Below are positions 54,798 to 64,000 of a stretch of 64,000 nucleotides of DNA, one piece after another (position 1 is the first letter of the stretch; each line of letters starts with the position of its first letter). The notes under the pieces are model-generated. The model was not told the origin of the DNA. It saw only the letters and a program-made list of their open reading frames with translations, and searched no databases. The translations under genes were made by a program, and so were the position numbers. The DNA is from Martelella sp. HB161492. Its GTDB lineage: Bacteria; Pseudomonadota; Alphaproteobacteria; Rhizobiales; Rhizobiaceae. The stretch is from the NCBI RefSeq assembly GCF_013184775.1, contig NZ_JAATVV010000006.1, forward strand, positions 124,001 through 188,000, written 5' to 3'.

Positions 54798-55793
54798 TTA
54801 TCTCTTGGTTCGCCCGGCGGCATTAAGAATGGTCGGATCGAAAACGTCATCCGCCGTGATCTGGCTACCAATCTCTCCGATTGCGGCATAAAGGTCGAGT
54901 GTCTCTTGCCAGCGCTTAGCACTGACATTGCCGAAGCCGAATTGCTGCGTGTCGTCGTTATAGATGTACCCGCCATCAAGCGTTGCCTTCAGCGATGCAA
55001 GTTCCTGATCCGCATTGAGTCCGTCGACCATCGTGGTGACGATGTCGATGGCTTCCTCGGGATGATCGGCGGCATAGTTCCAGCCCTTGTCGAGGGCCGC
55101 AAGGAAGGCTGCCAGCATCTGAGGATCGCTCTTGAGCGTCGCCGTTGTGACGATCAGGTAGTTGGACTGGAATTGCAGGCCGTTGTCCCAGACGCTCTGG
55201 GTATTATAGCCGCCGGGCCGGCTGGTGAGGGGCGCGAGCGCGGCGACATTTGTTGGCCATTGCGCGACCGCGTCCACCTGTCCCTGCAGAAGGGCGGGCA
55301 GCTGGGCCTGGACAAAGGTGATATCATCCGTCGACATGCCGTGATGGTGCAGGATGGCGTTAATCTGCGGCAGGGCGCTCTGGGCGGCGCCGATCCGCTT
55401 GCCCTTCCAGTCTTCAATGCTCGTGATATTGCTTTCGGCCAGAGAATAGAAGGTCAGCGGGGCAACCTGGAATGTGGCGGCAAAGGATTTGACCGGCAGT
55501 CCCTTGTCCGCGGCATACATGATCTGCGGTGCATAGGCTTCGGCTATTTCTGCCACGCCGCCAAGGACCTCCTGAACGGAATTGGTGCTCGGCCCGCCCG
55601 GCAGGATTTCGACCTTCAGACCTTCGTCCGCGAAATATCCCTTGCTGAGGGCGACGAATTCACCTGCATTGCTCGCATTCGGCAGCCAGGCGAGCTGGAG
55701 CCGCACGGCCTTGTCCTGAGCGCTGGCGGCGGTTGGCAGTGCGGCAAGCGACAGCAGAGCCGCCGCCGCCATCAGATCGCGACGATTGAGCAT
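54798..55793 (-). CDS. NMT1/SsuA-type solute-binding protein
   Basis: A 331-aa periplasmic receptor. NRRDLMAAAALLS is a twin-arginine-like signal (Arg4, Arg5) with cleavage after ASA. The mature part starts VRLQLAWLPN and has FVALSKGYFADEGLKVEI, the NMT1/THI5 hallmark. Ligand unknown (sulfonate, pyrimidine or another small heterocycle are family options). First of the ABC operon, downstream of a LysR gene on the same strand. Confidence 0.93.
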   Translation of the reverse strand: MLNRRDLMAAAALLSLAALPTAASAQDKAVRLQLAWLPNASNAGEFVALSKGYFADEGLKVEILPGGPSTNSVQEVLGGVAEIAEAYAPQIMYAADKGLPVKSFAATFQVAPLTFYSLAESNITSIEDWKGKRIGAAQSALPQINAILHHHGMSTDDITFVQAQLPALLQGQVDAVAQWPTNVAALAPLTSRPGGYNTQSVWDNGLQFQSNYLIVTTATLKSDPQMLAAFLAALDKGWNYAADHPEEAIDIVTTMVDGLNADQELASLKATLDGGYIYNDDTQQFGFGNVSAKRWQETLDLYAAIGEIGSQITADDVFDPTILNAAGRTKR

Positions 55794-55920
55794 GTTCAGT
55801 TCCCCTTGTTTTGGCGCCTTTTGAAGCTGCCTTGTTAAGATCAGCTTAGAGAAAGGCCGCCTGTGTCCCCCATATCTTTTTTAGCTGAGGCCATTATTCT
55901 TGGCTATGGAGAAAGGTCCT

Positions 55921-56859
55921 TCATGCTGGCGGCGTCATGGTTGCAACATGTTCGGCAAGCACATCCTCCATGGCTTTCAGAATGCCCCTGTAAGATGAAA
56001 CACTGTCCAGGCCGGCGCGGTAGACGAACCCCATATCGAAATTGCGGGCGGGCAATGTCGAGGGCAGTTGCACGAGACCTTGGCCGATCCGGTTTCTGGC
56101 AATCATGGCCGATTCGAAAAACAGGTACTCACCGGTTCTGGCGAGCTCGACGCTGGCATAGATGGAACTGGTCTCGACCAGAAAGCGCGGCGGCGGCGCG
56201 CCGAGTGATTTCATTGCATCGCTGAGGATCTGGATGACATCGCGGGTCGCAACGAATGAGACAAACGGATAGCGCGCGATCTCTTCAGGCCTGGCTGGCC
56301 GCTCCAATTTCATCAGTGGATGATCGGGGGAACACATGATGGCGAGGTCGGCCGTTGCCAGTGGCCGGCGGACAAAGCCCGGAAGCTGGTTCTGCCGGAT
56401 CAGGGCACCTGCGAAAATATCAATGCGACCGACCCTTAGATCCTCGATCATCTGATCAACCGCACCGGTCTGGATCAGCAGCCGGTGATTTGGAAAGCGT
56501 TTGTGGTACCGCGGCAATGCCTCGGGGATCACCGTCGAGGTCCAGACCGGTCCGGTCCCCATGCGAATGGTCGCGGCATGCTCGGACAGGAGGTTCTGCA
56601 TTTCCTGCAGCGCATGCTGATATTCGACGCCGATGGTCTGGGCATGGCGGAAAAACCTCTGACCGGCCTCGGTCAGCTCTGCGCCGCCGGAATGGCGCTC
56701 AAACAGCTGAACGCCCAGCAGCTGCTCGAGTTTTCGGATGTTTTTCGACAAGGCAGGCTGCGAAATTCTCAGGCGCCGGGCCGCTTTGGTGATGCCGCGG
56801 TCCTCAGCCACGGCGACGAAATGGCGCAGCAACGTCAGGTTCGGCACTTCAAGCGGCAT
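55921..56859 (-). CDS. LysR-family regulator
   Basis: A 312-aa protein: winged helix in LLRHFVAVAEDRGITKAARRLRISQPALSKNIRKLE (cut here as residues 10-45) and the effector domain from about 90. It most resembles GbpR-type regulators. ATG at 56859 with AAGGA 8 nt upstream. It lies between the importer (same strand, 127 bp) and the divergent sulfatase (198 bp), and could control both. Confidence 0.92.
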   Translation of the reverse strand: MPLEVPNLTLLRHFVAVAEDRGITKAARRLRISQPALSKNIRKLEQLLGVQLFERHSGGAELTEAGQRFFRHAQTIGVEYQHALQEMQNLLSEHAATIRMGTGPVWTSTVIPEALPRYHKRFPNHRLLIQTGAVDQMIEDLRVGRIDIFAGALIRQNQLPGFVRRPLATADLAIMCSPDHPLMKLERPARPEEIARYPFVSFVATRDVIQILSDAMKSLGAPPPRFLVETSSIYASVELARTGEYLFFESAMIARNRIGQGLVQLPSTLPARNFDMGFVYRAGLDSVSSYRGILKAMEDVLAEHVATMTPPA

Positions 56860-57057
56860 GGGCAATTCCTTCCAAGGGCTGGAGATGGCGCTTCAGCAAA
56901 GCCTGGAACCGAAGGCATGGCAAGCATAAAGCCATAACCAAATGGAATTGTTTGCGGTCGTGATTGAATTGGCCCTGAGCCGGTGTCTGCCGAAATGATG
57001 AACACAGGGCCGATGACGATTGTCTGTGGTTTCAAGAAATGCATTGCGGAGACCTGC

Positions 57058-59271
57058 ATGACAAGCAAATTCAGGGGCAAACTCGCCCGGACATTCGACA
57101 AATCAGAGCCGTGGTGGCCGGAAAACACCCGGCAGGAAAGGCATCCCAACGTCGTCACCGTCATTCTTGATGACACCGGCTGGTCTGACTTCGGCTGTTT
57201 CGGATCCGAAATCAGGACGCCGACGATCGATGGGCTGGCTGAGGAAGGTCTGCGTTATTCAAACTTCCATGTCACGCCGCTCTGCTCACCCACCCGCGCC
57301 GCGCTGATGACGGGACGGAACCATCACCGGGTCGGCATGCGTTGCCTGGCCGATACCGATACCGGCTTTCCCAACGGTCGCGGTTGCATTCCCGAGGATA
57401 CGCCGCTGCTGGCGACGCTTTTGCGCGAACGCGGCTATGGAACCTATATGACCGGCAAGTGGCACCTGACGCCTGCCCATGAGATGACACCGGCCGGGCC
57501 GTTCACCAACTGGCCGGTCAACCGCGGCTTTGACCGCTACTATGGCTTTCTCGGCGGATGCACGGATCATTACGCACCGGAAATCTGCCAGGACAATCAT
57601 GCACAGGACCCCGATCTGAAGCCAGGCTATCACCTGACCGAGGATCTCTGCGACCGGGCGATCCAGTATCTGCGCGACCATGTCAGTTTCAGGAAGGACG
57701 CGCCCTTCTATCTCAACCTTGCCTTCGGCGCCACGCATGCCCCGATCCAGGTCGAGCGGCGCTATATCGACCCTTACGTTCCAGTTTTTGAAAAGGGCTG
57801 GGACAGGACACGCGCCGACCGGCTTGCCCGCCAGAAGGCGCTCGGCATCGTTCCGGAAAACACCGAGCTTGCCGCCCGCAATCCCGAGGTGCCGGCGTGG
57901 GATAGTCTGAGCGACGATCAGAAGACGGTCTATACCCGCCTGCAGGCGGCCTATGCTGGCTTCCTTGAGCATGCGGACTCGCATCTTGGCCGGGTTGTCA
58001 GCGAGCTGGAGCGGCTTGGGCTACGCGACGATACCATCATCATCGTGATGTCCGACAATGGCGCCAGTCGCGAGGGCGGCGCCGATGGCGCGGTCGATAC
58101 CAATGCGCCCTATTCGGGCCGGCCCGAAACGGTTGCTGACATGCTGGAAAAGCTCGACAGCATTGGCGGTCCGAACGGTCCCGCGCACTATCCGCAGGGA
58201 TGGGCCATGGCCGGCAACACGCCGTTCCGCCGATACAAGCAATTTGTCGAGCTCGGCGGCGTGCGCTCGCCGATGGTGGTCAGCTGGCCGAAGGGCATCA
58301 CGCAGACGGGCGAGGTGCGTGACCAGTTCCTGCATGTCATCGATATCGCGCCAACGCTGCTCGGGCTCTCAGGTGATACGGATGATCTCGATTTCGACGG
58401 CAGGAGCTTCAGCCCGACCTTCAACGACAGGGAAAGCACAGCGACACGAGATCTGCAATACTGGGAAATGTTCGGACGCCGGGCGATCTATGCCGATGGC
58501 TGGAAGGCGATCGCATCGCATGAAAAGGGCGATGACTATGAGGCCGACCGCTGGAGCCTCTACGACACCCGCTCCGATTTTTCCGAGGCACATGATCTGG
58601 CCGGAGAAGAACCCGAGAGGCTGGCGGCGTTGCAGGCCGCCTGGGAGCAGGAAGCATCCAGGAATGATGTCTGGCCGCTCGATGACCGCACGATCGTCGA
58701 TATCCTGCAGTTCAGACAGCCGAACGGGCTGATGTCGTCTGAAGAGATCACCCTGTTTCCCGGCAAGGGCCACGTACCGCAAATCAGCATGGTGACTGCC
58801 ACGGAACGGTCGATGGAAATGACCGCGCAATTTAGTCGCGAGATCGGTCCCGATGACAAGGGCGGCGTATTGCTTTCAAGCGGAGACCGTCACGGCGGCT
58901 ACAGCTTCTATCTTCTCGATGGTGCGCTTCATTTCGAACATGTGCGCGTCGACCAGCGCGTGCGGATCTCCGCCAGGCCGGACCGGCCGTTCCGGCAATG
59001 CTCTGCGGTTCTGCATGTGGCGGACGATCAGAGCGCAAGTGTGATTCTCTTTGCAGACCGGAAGCGACTGGGCGAGGGGAAGATTCCTCTGGTTTCGCTT
59101 CACCTATCGTTCTGGGGGCTGGATACCGGCCGGGATGCCGGCATTCCGGTGAGCGACCACTATCAGGCACCTTTTGCCTTTGATGACGCTACCCTTGACC
59201 GCATTGTGCTGCGCTTCTTTGAAACCCACGCCCCTGAAGAGGTCGCCGCATTGCTGGAGACGACCGAATAG
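57058..59271 (+). CDS. Formylglycine-dependent sulfatase (arylsulfatase type)
   Basis: A 737-aa enzyme. The sulfatase signature CSPTRAALMTG holds Cys76, the residue converted to formylglycine. VILDDTGWSDFG gives the Asp pair of the Ca site, TGKWHL the Lys/His site, and MSDNGASREGG the second Asp/Asn pair. Members hydrolyse sulfate esters. There is no Sec signal, so it may be cytoplasmic. The ATG at 57058 has GGAG 7 nt upstream; earlier Mets add residues without conserved features. A C-terminal beta-sandwich-like domain follows residue 560. No sulfatase-maturing enzyme gene is in the window. Confidence 0.93.
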   Translation: MTSKFRGKLARTFDKSEPWWPENTRQERHPNVVTVILDDTGWSDFGCFGSEIRTPTIDGLAEEGLRYSNFHVTPLCSPTRAALMTGRNHHRVGMRCLADTDTGFPNGRGCIPEDTPLLATLLRERGYGTYMTGKWHLTPAHEMTPAGPFTNWPVNRGFDRYYGFLGGCTDHYAPEICQDNHAQDPDLKPGYHLTEDLCDRAIQYLRDHVSFRKDAPFYLNLAFGATHAPIQVERRYIDPYVPVFEKGWDRTRADRLARQKALGIVPENTELAARNPEVPAWDSLSDDQKTVYTRLQAAYAGFLEHADSHLGRVVSELERLGLRDDTIIIVMSDNGASREGGADGAVDTNAPYSGRPETVADMLEKLDSIGGPNGPAHYPQGWAMAGNTPFRRYKQFVELGGVRSPMVVSWPKGITQTGEVRDQFLHVIDIAPTLLGLSGDTDDLDFDGRSFSPTFNDRESTATRDLQYWEMFGRRAIYADGWKAIASHEKGDDYEADRWSLYDTRSDFSEAHDLAGEEPERLAALQAAWEQEASRNDVWPLDDRTIVDILQFRQPNGLMSSEEITLFPGKGHVPQISMVTATERSMEMTAQFSREIGPDDKGGVLLSSGDRHGGYSFYLLDGALHFEHVRVDQRVRISARPDRPFRQCSAVLHVADDQSASVILFADRKRLGEGKIPLVSLHLSFWGLDTGRDAGIPVSDHYQAPFAFDDATLDRIVLRFFETHAPEEVAALLETTE

Positions 59272-59291
59272 CGCCAAGAAGGGAGCGCCGC

Positions 59292-60497
59292 TCAGGCGCC
59301 TGCTGCTGCAAGCGCGTTGATCAGCGCCAGTGTTTCGGGAACAAAACCGGGCATCAGATAGTCCGGCCAGCTCGAAAGCTTGACGGCGAGCAGGCCCCGG
59401 GCCGGATCAATATAGATGAGCTGGCCAAACACGCCGCGGGCCATATAGTCGCCGCGGCGTGCATCATGAACCCACCATTGGCGTGAATAGCAGCCATCCG
59501 GCGACAAATCGGTGTAAGGCGCGCCGAAGGCGTGCGGATCGCCGTGCCGTATGGCCGTGATCCAGTCCGGGGGAACCACCTGGTCATCGCCGACACGGCC
59601 ATTGTTGAGCATCATCTCGCCGAAGCGGGCAAAGTCGCGCAAGGTGGCGCAGAAGCCGCCGTCGGCAAGCACGGTTCCGGCGCTGTCGACCGTGAAGAAG
59701 GCGTCGTTCTCCGCCCCGATCCGCCTCCAAATCCTTTCCGACAGGAGGTCTGCCAGCGAACGGTCTGCGGCGCGTTCGATCACCCAGGCCAGGACATCGG
59801 TTTCAATCGAACGATAGGAAAAGGCGCCACCATGGGGCCGTTCCTGCGGCAGGGTGAGGATGAGATCACGGATGGTGCACCGCTCGCCGGTCGCCGGTCG
59901 CCAGCCGCTGGCGACATCCAGCCGGGTCATGTCGGAGGCCGGATGACCGTAATCCTCGCTGAAACGCACGCCTGAGCGCATGTCGAGAAGATCGGCAAGC
60001 CTGGCCGTGCCATAACCGCAACCCGCAAGTTCCGGGACGTAACGGACAAGCGGGGCATCAAGCGCCAGCAAACCTTCGCCGACGAGGATCCCGGCCAAAG
60101 TGCCGATCAGCGATTTCGAGACCGACTGCGCCAGATGCGGTGTGTAAGGCGTCATCGCATTGCCGTAGAATTCCAGCAGCGTGTCTCCGCCGATGCGGAT
60201 CAGAAATCCGTCGGTATAGGTTTGCAGCAGCGATTGCCGGACGCTCTTGTCTTTGCCTTCTGGTGTCGCAAATCGCAGATCAAGAACGGCCGGATCGTTC
60301 TTGCCCGAAACCGGCACGACGCCTGTGCCACGGCGGACATCCACGGTTGGAAAGAGGCTGCGCATATTCTGGAAGGACCAGCGATTGAACGGCGGCAGAT
60401 CCCAGTTGTTCAGCGTCGGACACTTTTCCGGCGGCGGTGGAAAGCCACACATAATGCCGAGTTCGCGATAATCGCGCGGTCGGATAAAGCCGGTCAT
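59292..60497 (-). CDS. Serine hydrolase (beta-lactamase/class C esterase family)
   Basis: A 401-aa protein of the Beta-lactamase fold. SxxK is present as SVSK in AQSVSKSLIG; the Tyr motif is YRSIE rather than YxN. These are features of class C-like esterases and amide hydrolases. There is no signal peptide, so it is probably cytoplasmic. It follows the polyamine-type importer on the same strand (hairpin between), so it may hydrolyse an imported amide or ester. Convergent with the sulfatase (20-bp gap). Confidence 0.9.
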   Translation of the reverse strand: MTGFIRPRDYRELGIMCGFPPPPEKCPTLNNWDLPPFNRWSFQNMRSLFPTVDVRRGTGVVPVSGKNDPAVLDLRFATPEGKDKSVRQSLLQTYTDGFLIRIGGDTLLEFYGNAMTPYTPHLAQSVSKSLIGTLAGILVGEGLLALDAPLVRYVPELAGCGYGTARLADLLDMRSGVRFSEDYGHPASDMTRLDVASGWRPATGERCTIRDLILTLPQERPHGGAFSYRSIETDVLAWVIERAADRSLADLLSERIWRRIGAENDAFFTVDSAGTVLADGGFCATLRDFARFGEMMLNNGRVGDDQVVPPDWITAIRHGDPHAFGAPYTDLSPDGCYSRQWWVHDARRGDYMARGVFGQLIYIDPARGLLAVKLSSWPDYLMPGFVPETLALINALAAAGA

Positions 60498-60541
60498 GCC
60501 TACCTCGGATAAAACGGAATGCGAACGATCGATGCGGGAAA

Positions 60542-60572
60542 TGTGGCCGGCCGGCCGCTGCCGCCGGCCACA
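60542..60572 (-). terminator. Hairpin between the polyamine-type binding protein and serine hydrolase genes
   Basis: TGTGGCCGGC and GCCGGCCACA form a perfect 10-bp stem with an 11-nt loop, 7 bp after the binding-protein stop. No T-run. It may be a terminator or mRNA 3'-end stabiliser. Confidence 0.55.
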
Positions 60573-60578
60573 GGTCGA

Positions 60579-61607
60579 TTATTGTTTCAGCCGGGTCCAG
60601 ATCTTGTTGTAATAGTCGACCACCTGTTTGGAGCATGGCGGCACGAATTCCGGTGTTGGCGCATCTTCCGGCATGACGATCTCCGGCGCGTCGATCATGT
60701 CCGGATTCATGAATTTCTCACTGCCGGCAATACCATTGGCATAGCCGGCGAAATTGGAAATCAGCGCCGCGTTTTCCGGCGCCATGATGAAGTTGATGAA
60801 CAGTTTGGCATTGTCCATGTTCGGCGCATCCTTCAGCACGGCAACATTGTCCATGAAGCCGGTGAAACCTTCCTTCGGATAGGCATAGACCAGCGTCGGA
60901 CGCTGTTTGCGCGCGCGCATGGCCGCCCCGTTCCAACTTTGCGACAGATCGACATCGCCTGAGGTCAGCTTCTCGATCGTGGCGTAGTCCATCGTCCGCC
61001 AGCCTTCCTTCGCCTTGACCAGCATCTCGGTCAGCGTCCGCAACTGGTCAGGATTGTCGTTGCAGCGCGGATAATCGAGGTAGCGCAGCCCGGCATTGAT
61101 CACGTCATTCATGTCGTTGAGCATGTTGATGCGACCGACCAGTTCCGGCGGCGGATCGAACATCAGGGAAAGCGTGTTGACATCGCCCTTATAGACCTCG
61201 CCGTCGACGGTAAAGGAGGTCGTGCCCCATTGCCACGGAACCGAATAGTGACGGCCCTCGTCCCACCAGACATTGACCCATTCCGGGACCATGTTGTTGA
61301 AATTCTCCATCTGGTCCGGCTCGATCTTCGCCAGAAGACCCTGCTCGATCATGATCTTGACCATGTAATCCCCAGGCATGACTACGTCATAACCGGTTCC
61401 GCCTTCCTGGACCTTGGCGAGCAAGGTCTCGTTGGAATCGTAACCGTCAATGGTCACGTCGATCCCGTAGGTCTTTTCGAATTTTTCGATCAGTTCCGGG
61501 CTGGTGTAATTGCCCCAGTTGTAGATGTTGAGCTTTCCCTCCGCGAAGGCCGTTGCGGTACTTGCGGCCAGCATGGCCGCGCTCAGTGCAAGGATATGCG
61601 TTTTCAT
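60579..61607 (-). CDS. Polyamine-type ABC substrate-binding protein (PotD/PotF)
   Basis: A 342-aa periplasmic protein: signal peptide to AFA22, then GKLNIYNWGNYTSPELIEKF, the SBP_bac_8 opening, with the polyamine-type C-terminus. It probably binds putrescine, spermidine or a similar amine for the PotB/PotC-type permeases. AAGGGG precedes the ATG. Confidence 0.93.
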   Translation of the reverse strand: MKTHILALSAAMLAASTATAFAEGKLNIYNWGNYTSPELIEKFEKTYGIDVTIDGYDSNETLLAKVQEGGTGYDVVMPGDYMVKIMIEQGLLAKIEPDQMENFNNMVPEWVNVWWDEGRHYSVPWQWGTTSFTVDGEVYKGDVNTLSLMFDPPPELVGRINMLNDMNDVINAGLRYLDYPRCNDNPDQLRTLTEMLVKAKEGWRTMDYATIEKLTSGDVDLSQSWNGAAMRARKQRPTLVYAYPKEGFTGFMDNVAVLKDAPNMDNAKLFINFIMAPENAALISNFAGYANGIAGSEKFMNPDMIDAPEIVMPEDAPTPEFVPPCSKQVVDYYNKIWTRLKQ

Positions 61608-61641
61608 TCTGGTTCCCCTTTTTCCCCTGGTGGACATGAAT

Positions 61642-62472
61642 TCAGCGGCGCCTGCGGGTCAGCAGAGACAGAAGCGCGACCAGCAGCACGGACAAGACGA
61701 GAAGAATGGTTGAAACGGCATTGATTTCCGGGGTGACCCCGCGGCGGATCTGGCCGAGAATGTAAAGCGGCAGCGTCGTTTCGCCCGGCCCGGCCACCAT
61801 CAGGGTGATGATCACGTCATCCAGCGAAACAACGAAGGCAAGCATTGCGCCCGAAATGATCCCCGGCATCATCAGTGGCAGCGTGATCCGGCGGAACACC
61901 TGAAACGGTGAGGCATAGAGATCGGCGGCAGCCTGTTCGAGCGACAGCGACATGTCCTCAAGCCGCGCCCGGATCGTCATGAAGGCGAAGGGAATGCAAA
62001 AGACGGTGTGGGCCGCAATCAGATAGCCGATGCCGTGAATGCCGGTGAACCTGCGAATGATCGCGAAAAAGGAAAGCGTCGCGACGGCGGTGACAATTTC
62101 GGGAATGACCAGCGGCTGATTGATCACCGCCAGAACCAGCCATTGATGGCGCAGGGCCTGCCTGCGGGTGACGGCCAGGGCTGCCATGGTGGCTACTGTC
62201 GTGGCGACAGCGGTTGCAACAAGCGCAACGGTGAGTGAGACGAGAGCGGCATCGCGTATGCCCTCGTTTTGAAATGCCTGCGCATACCACTTCAGGCTGA
62301 ACCCGGTCCAGCGGACCACCGAGCGGTTTTCGTTGAACGAAAACAGCACGAGAATGATAACGGGCAGGTAGAGAAAGGCGATGCAGAACGCGGCGATCGC
62401 CGAGAAACCCGGCTGATGGCGAAGATCGAAACGCCGGCGCAGCATTGGTGCTAAAAGCGGGCGATCTCTCAT
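61642..62472 (-). CDS. Polyamine-type ABC permease (PotC)
   Basis: A 276-aa permease with six helices; the EAA block is LEQAAADLYASPFQVFRRI. It overlaps the PotB-type permease by 4 bp and forms the channel with it. Confidence 0.94.
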   Translation of the reverse strand: MRDRPLLAPMLRRRFDLRHQPGFSAIAAFCIAFLYLPVIILVLFSFNENRSVVRWTGFSLKWYAQAFQNEGIRDAALVSLTVALVATAVATTVATMAALAVTRRQALRHQWLVLAVINQPLVIPEIVTAVATLSFFAIIRRFTGIHGIGYLIAAHTVFCIPFAFMTIRARLEDMSLSLEQAAADLYASPFQVFRRITLPLMMPGIISGAMLAFVVSLDDVIITLMVAGPGETTLPLYILGQIRRGVTPEINAVSTILLVLSVLLVALLSLLTRRRR

Positions 62473-63395
62473 CGTGAAACCGCCCCCCGGCGCGCGATCA
62501 TCGCCGACAGTGTCAGCGCCAGCATGACAAGCGCCATCAGGATCAGTGCCGCGGCGGCCCCAAAGGGCCAGTTGCGGGCGCTGCCGAATTGCAGCGCGAT
62601 CAGGTTGCCGATCATCAGCTTCTTGCCGCCGCCGAGCAATTCCGGCGTCAGATAGGCCCCGAGCGCGGGGACAAAGACCAGCGTGCAGCCGGCGATGATC
62701 CCCGGGCGACTGAGCGGCAGGATGATGCGTCTGAGAACCTGGAATCGGCTGGCATAAAGATCATAGGCCGCCTCGACGATACGAAAATCCAGCTTCTCCA
62801 GCGAGGCATAGACCGGCAGGACCATGAAGGGCAGGAAACTGTAGATCAGCCCGACGAATACGGCGCCGTCGGTATAAAGCAGACCGAGCGGCCTTTCGAT
62901 CAGACCGGTGCGCATGAGCGCGATATTGATCAGCCCCTCATCCCTGAGGATCAGCAGCACCGCATAGGTTCGGATCAGGAGGTTGGTCCAGAAGGGCAGC
63001 GTAATCAGGAACAGCCACACATTGCGCTGGCGTTCGGGTCGGGTGGCGATGAAATAGGCGGTCGGATAACCGAAAGCCAGTGCCCCGATCGTGGCGATGA
63101 GCGCCAGGCCGATGGAACGGGCAAAAATGGCCAGATAGGCTGTGTTGAACCGCAGTGTGTCGTCGAACAGGTCCCGCTCAAACAGGAACTGGACATAGGC
63201 TGCGCCGGAAAATCGCCATTCCACACCGCCATAGCTGCCCGGCGCAAGACAGGAATAGATGACGGCAATCGATAGCGGCAGCAGACCGACAACACCGATG
63301 ATTGTCAGGGTCGGGGCAAGAAGCAGCCATCGGCGGCCTGTCGCCTCGCGGCGCTGTGGCCTTCCTGTGGTGACGGGGAGCGGTGCGTTTTCCAT
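62469..63395 (-). CDS. Polyamine-type ABC permease (PotB)
   Basis: A 308-aa permease with six helices; the EAA block is VEAAYDLYASRFQVLRRI. It lies 9 bp after the ATPase stop. Order ATPase, PotB, PotC, binding protein fits a pot operon. Confidence 0.94.
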   Translation of the reverse strand: MENAPLPVTTGRPQRREATGRRWLLLAPTLTIIGVVGLLPLSIAVIYSCLAPGSYGGVEWRFSGAAYVQFLFERDLFDDTLRFNTAYLAIFARSIGLALIATIGALAFGYPTAYFIATRPERQRNVWLFLITLPFWTNLLIRTYAVLLILRDEGLINIALMRTGLIERPLGLLYTDGAVFVGLIYSFLPFMVLPVYASLEKLDFRIVEAAYDLYASRFQVLRRIILPLSRPGIIAGCTLVFVPALGAYLTPELLGGGKKLMIGNLIALQFGSARNWPFGAAAALILMALVMLALTLSAMIARRGAVSR

Positions 63396-63404
63396 TGGGC
63401 TGGC

Positions 63405-64000
63405 CTAATCCTGCACGTGCCGAAGGTGATCGGCCGGCAGGCCGACGAACACCGGCACACCATTTTCCGGCGGTCGCCCTGTCAGGCGGGCGGTAATGAC
63501 CGTACCGCCGTCGAGGCCGACCGTGACATTCGAGCCGGCGCCGAAATAGGTCACATCCTTTACCGTGCCGGGCCAAGAGCCCTCCGTTGGATCGGATCGC
63601 AAAACGACATGCTCGGGCCGGATTGCAAGTGTCAGCCGATTGCCAGGCTGTACCCCGCCGAAAACGGACAGGCTCACGAGCCCGCCACCTTTGATGCGCA
63701 GCATCGCCTGGTGTCCGTTCGTGCTGATGACCGTGGCGTCGAGGAAGTTGCTCTCACCGATGAAATCGGCAACGAAGCGGTCAGCTGGCGCGTCGTAGAT
63801 CTCGGCCGGCGTGCCGGTTTGCAGGATTTTTCCGGCATTCATGACGGCGATGCGATCCGACATGGCGAGCGCCTCTTCCTGGTCATGGGTGACGAAAATG
63901 AAGGTTATCCCGGTTTCTTCCTGCAGTTTCTTCAGCTCGCTTTGCATTTCCTTGCGCAGCTTGTAGTCAAGCGCGGACAGTGGCTCGTCAAGCAACAGCA
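63405..64000 (-). CDS. Polyamine-type ABC ATP-binding protein (PotA), N-terminus beyond window
   Basis: The last 198 codons of the ATPase. The frame begins at the Walker B ([11 protein letters not shown]), then the switch His in [15 protein letters not shown], and a C-terminal TOBE_2 domain (about IRPEHVVL). The start lies beyond position 64000. Confidence 0.93.
   Translation of the reverse strand, partial: LLLDEPLSALDYKLRKEMQSELKKLQEETGITFIFVTHDQEEALAMSDRIAVMNAGKILQTGTPAEIYDAPADRFVADFIGESNFLDATVISTNGHQAMLRIKGGGLVSLSVFGGVQPGNRLTLAIRPEHVVLRSDPTEGSWPGTVKDVTYFGAGSNVTVGLDGGTVITARLTGRPPENGVPVFVGLPADHLRHVQD

Noticed and set aside
54627-55838. 403-codon plus-strand open frame
   Set aside because: Antisense to the NMT1-type binding protein and ATPase genes.
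1-64000. tRNA, rRNA or riboswitch
   Set aside because: I found no cloverleaf, rRNA segment or familiar riboswitch core in the intergenic regions by eye; a covariance-model scan would be decisive.

Overview
The window is GC-rich, densely coded chromosomal or megaplasmid DNA of a Rhizobiales-type alphaproteobacterium, most likely Rhizobiaceae. The evidence is the many ABC/TRAP uptake operons with dedicated regulators (LacI, IclR, AraC, LysR), a beta-keto acid cleavage enzyme, exopolysaccharide genes with an ExoF/Wza-type export lipoprotein, and four copies of a palindromic intergenic mosaic repeat of the rhizobial RIME type. I see no rRNA, tRNA, CRISPR, phage or insertion sequence.

Layout. (1) 1-5606: surface polysaccharide genes, with a truncated export lipoprotein on the minus strand and, divergently, a flippase and three glycosyltransferases. 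(2) 5754-22637: an adhesin/secretion locus with a classical autotransporter, a two-partner secretion pair (TpsA 2387 aa, TpsB 605 aa; 4-bp overlap), a divergent histidine kinase/OmpR-type regulator pair, a small lipoprotein behind an AT-rich promoter, and an unknown 241-aa protein. Three 10-bp direct repeats lie between tpsA and the kinase. (3) 22803-29663: a LacI-controlled sugar ABC operon that includes an FAD oxidoreductase. It has two near-identical palindromic operators, one of them inside the solute-binding protein gene. (4) 29880-31462: a LysR/LysE divergent pair. (5) 31590-47610: a 16-kb catabolic cluster in two divergent arms around an IclR regulator. The plus arm has cyclase-type hydrolase, cupin, SDR, 3-hydroxyacyl-CoA-type dehydrogenase, a branched-chain-type ABC importer, beta-keto acid cleavage enzyme and TRAP DctQ/DctM. 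The minus arm has TRAP DctP, D-hydroxyacid dehydrogenase, an M24 protein and an ACMSD-type amidohydrolase. (6) 47665-49591: AraC regulator and a divergent phytanoyl-CoA-type dioxygenase. (7) 50044-60497: a cysteine-synthase-family PLP enzyme, an unknown 606-aa protein, an NMT1/SsuA-type ABC importer, a LysR regulator, a divergent sulfatase and a serine hydrolase. (8) 60579-64000: a polyamine-type ABC importer, cut by the window end.

Most coherent new hypothesis: region 5 is one pathway that imports a hydroxy- or cyclic precursor, opens it with the cyclase-type hydrolase, oxidises it to a beta-keto acid, and splits that with acetyl-CoA through the cleavage enzyme. The TRAP transporter is split between the two arms. 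In the adhesin locus, the only two cysteines of the 2387-residue TpsA lie 15 residues apart at the C-terminus, as in the HMW1-type surface anchor. All functional statements rest on motif reading by eye; no database search was run.
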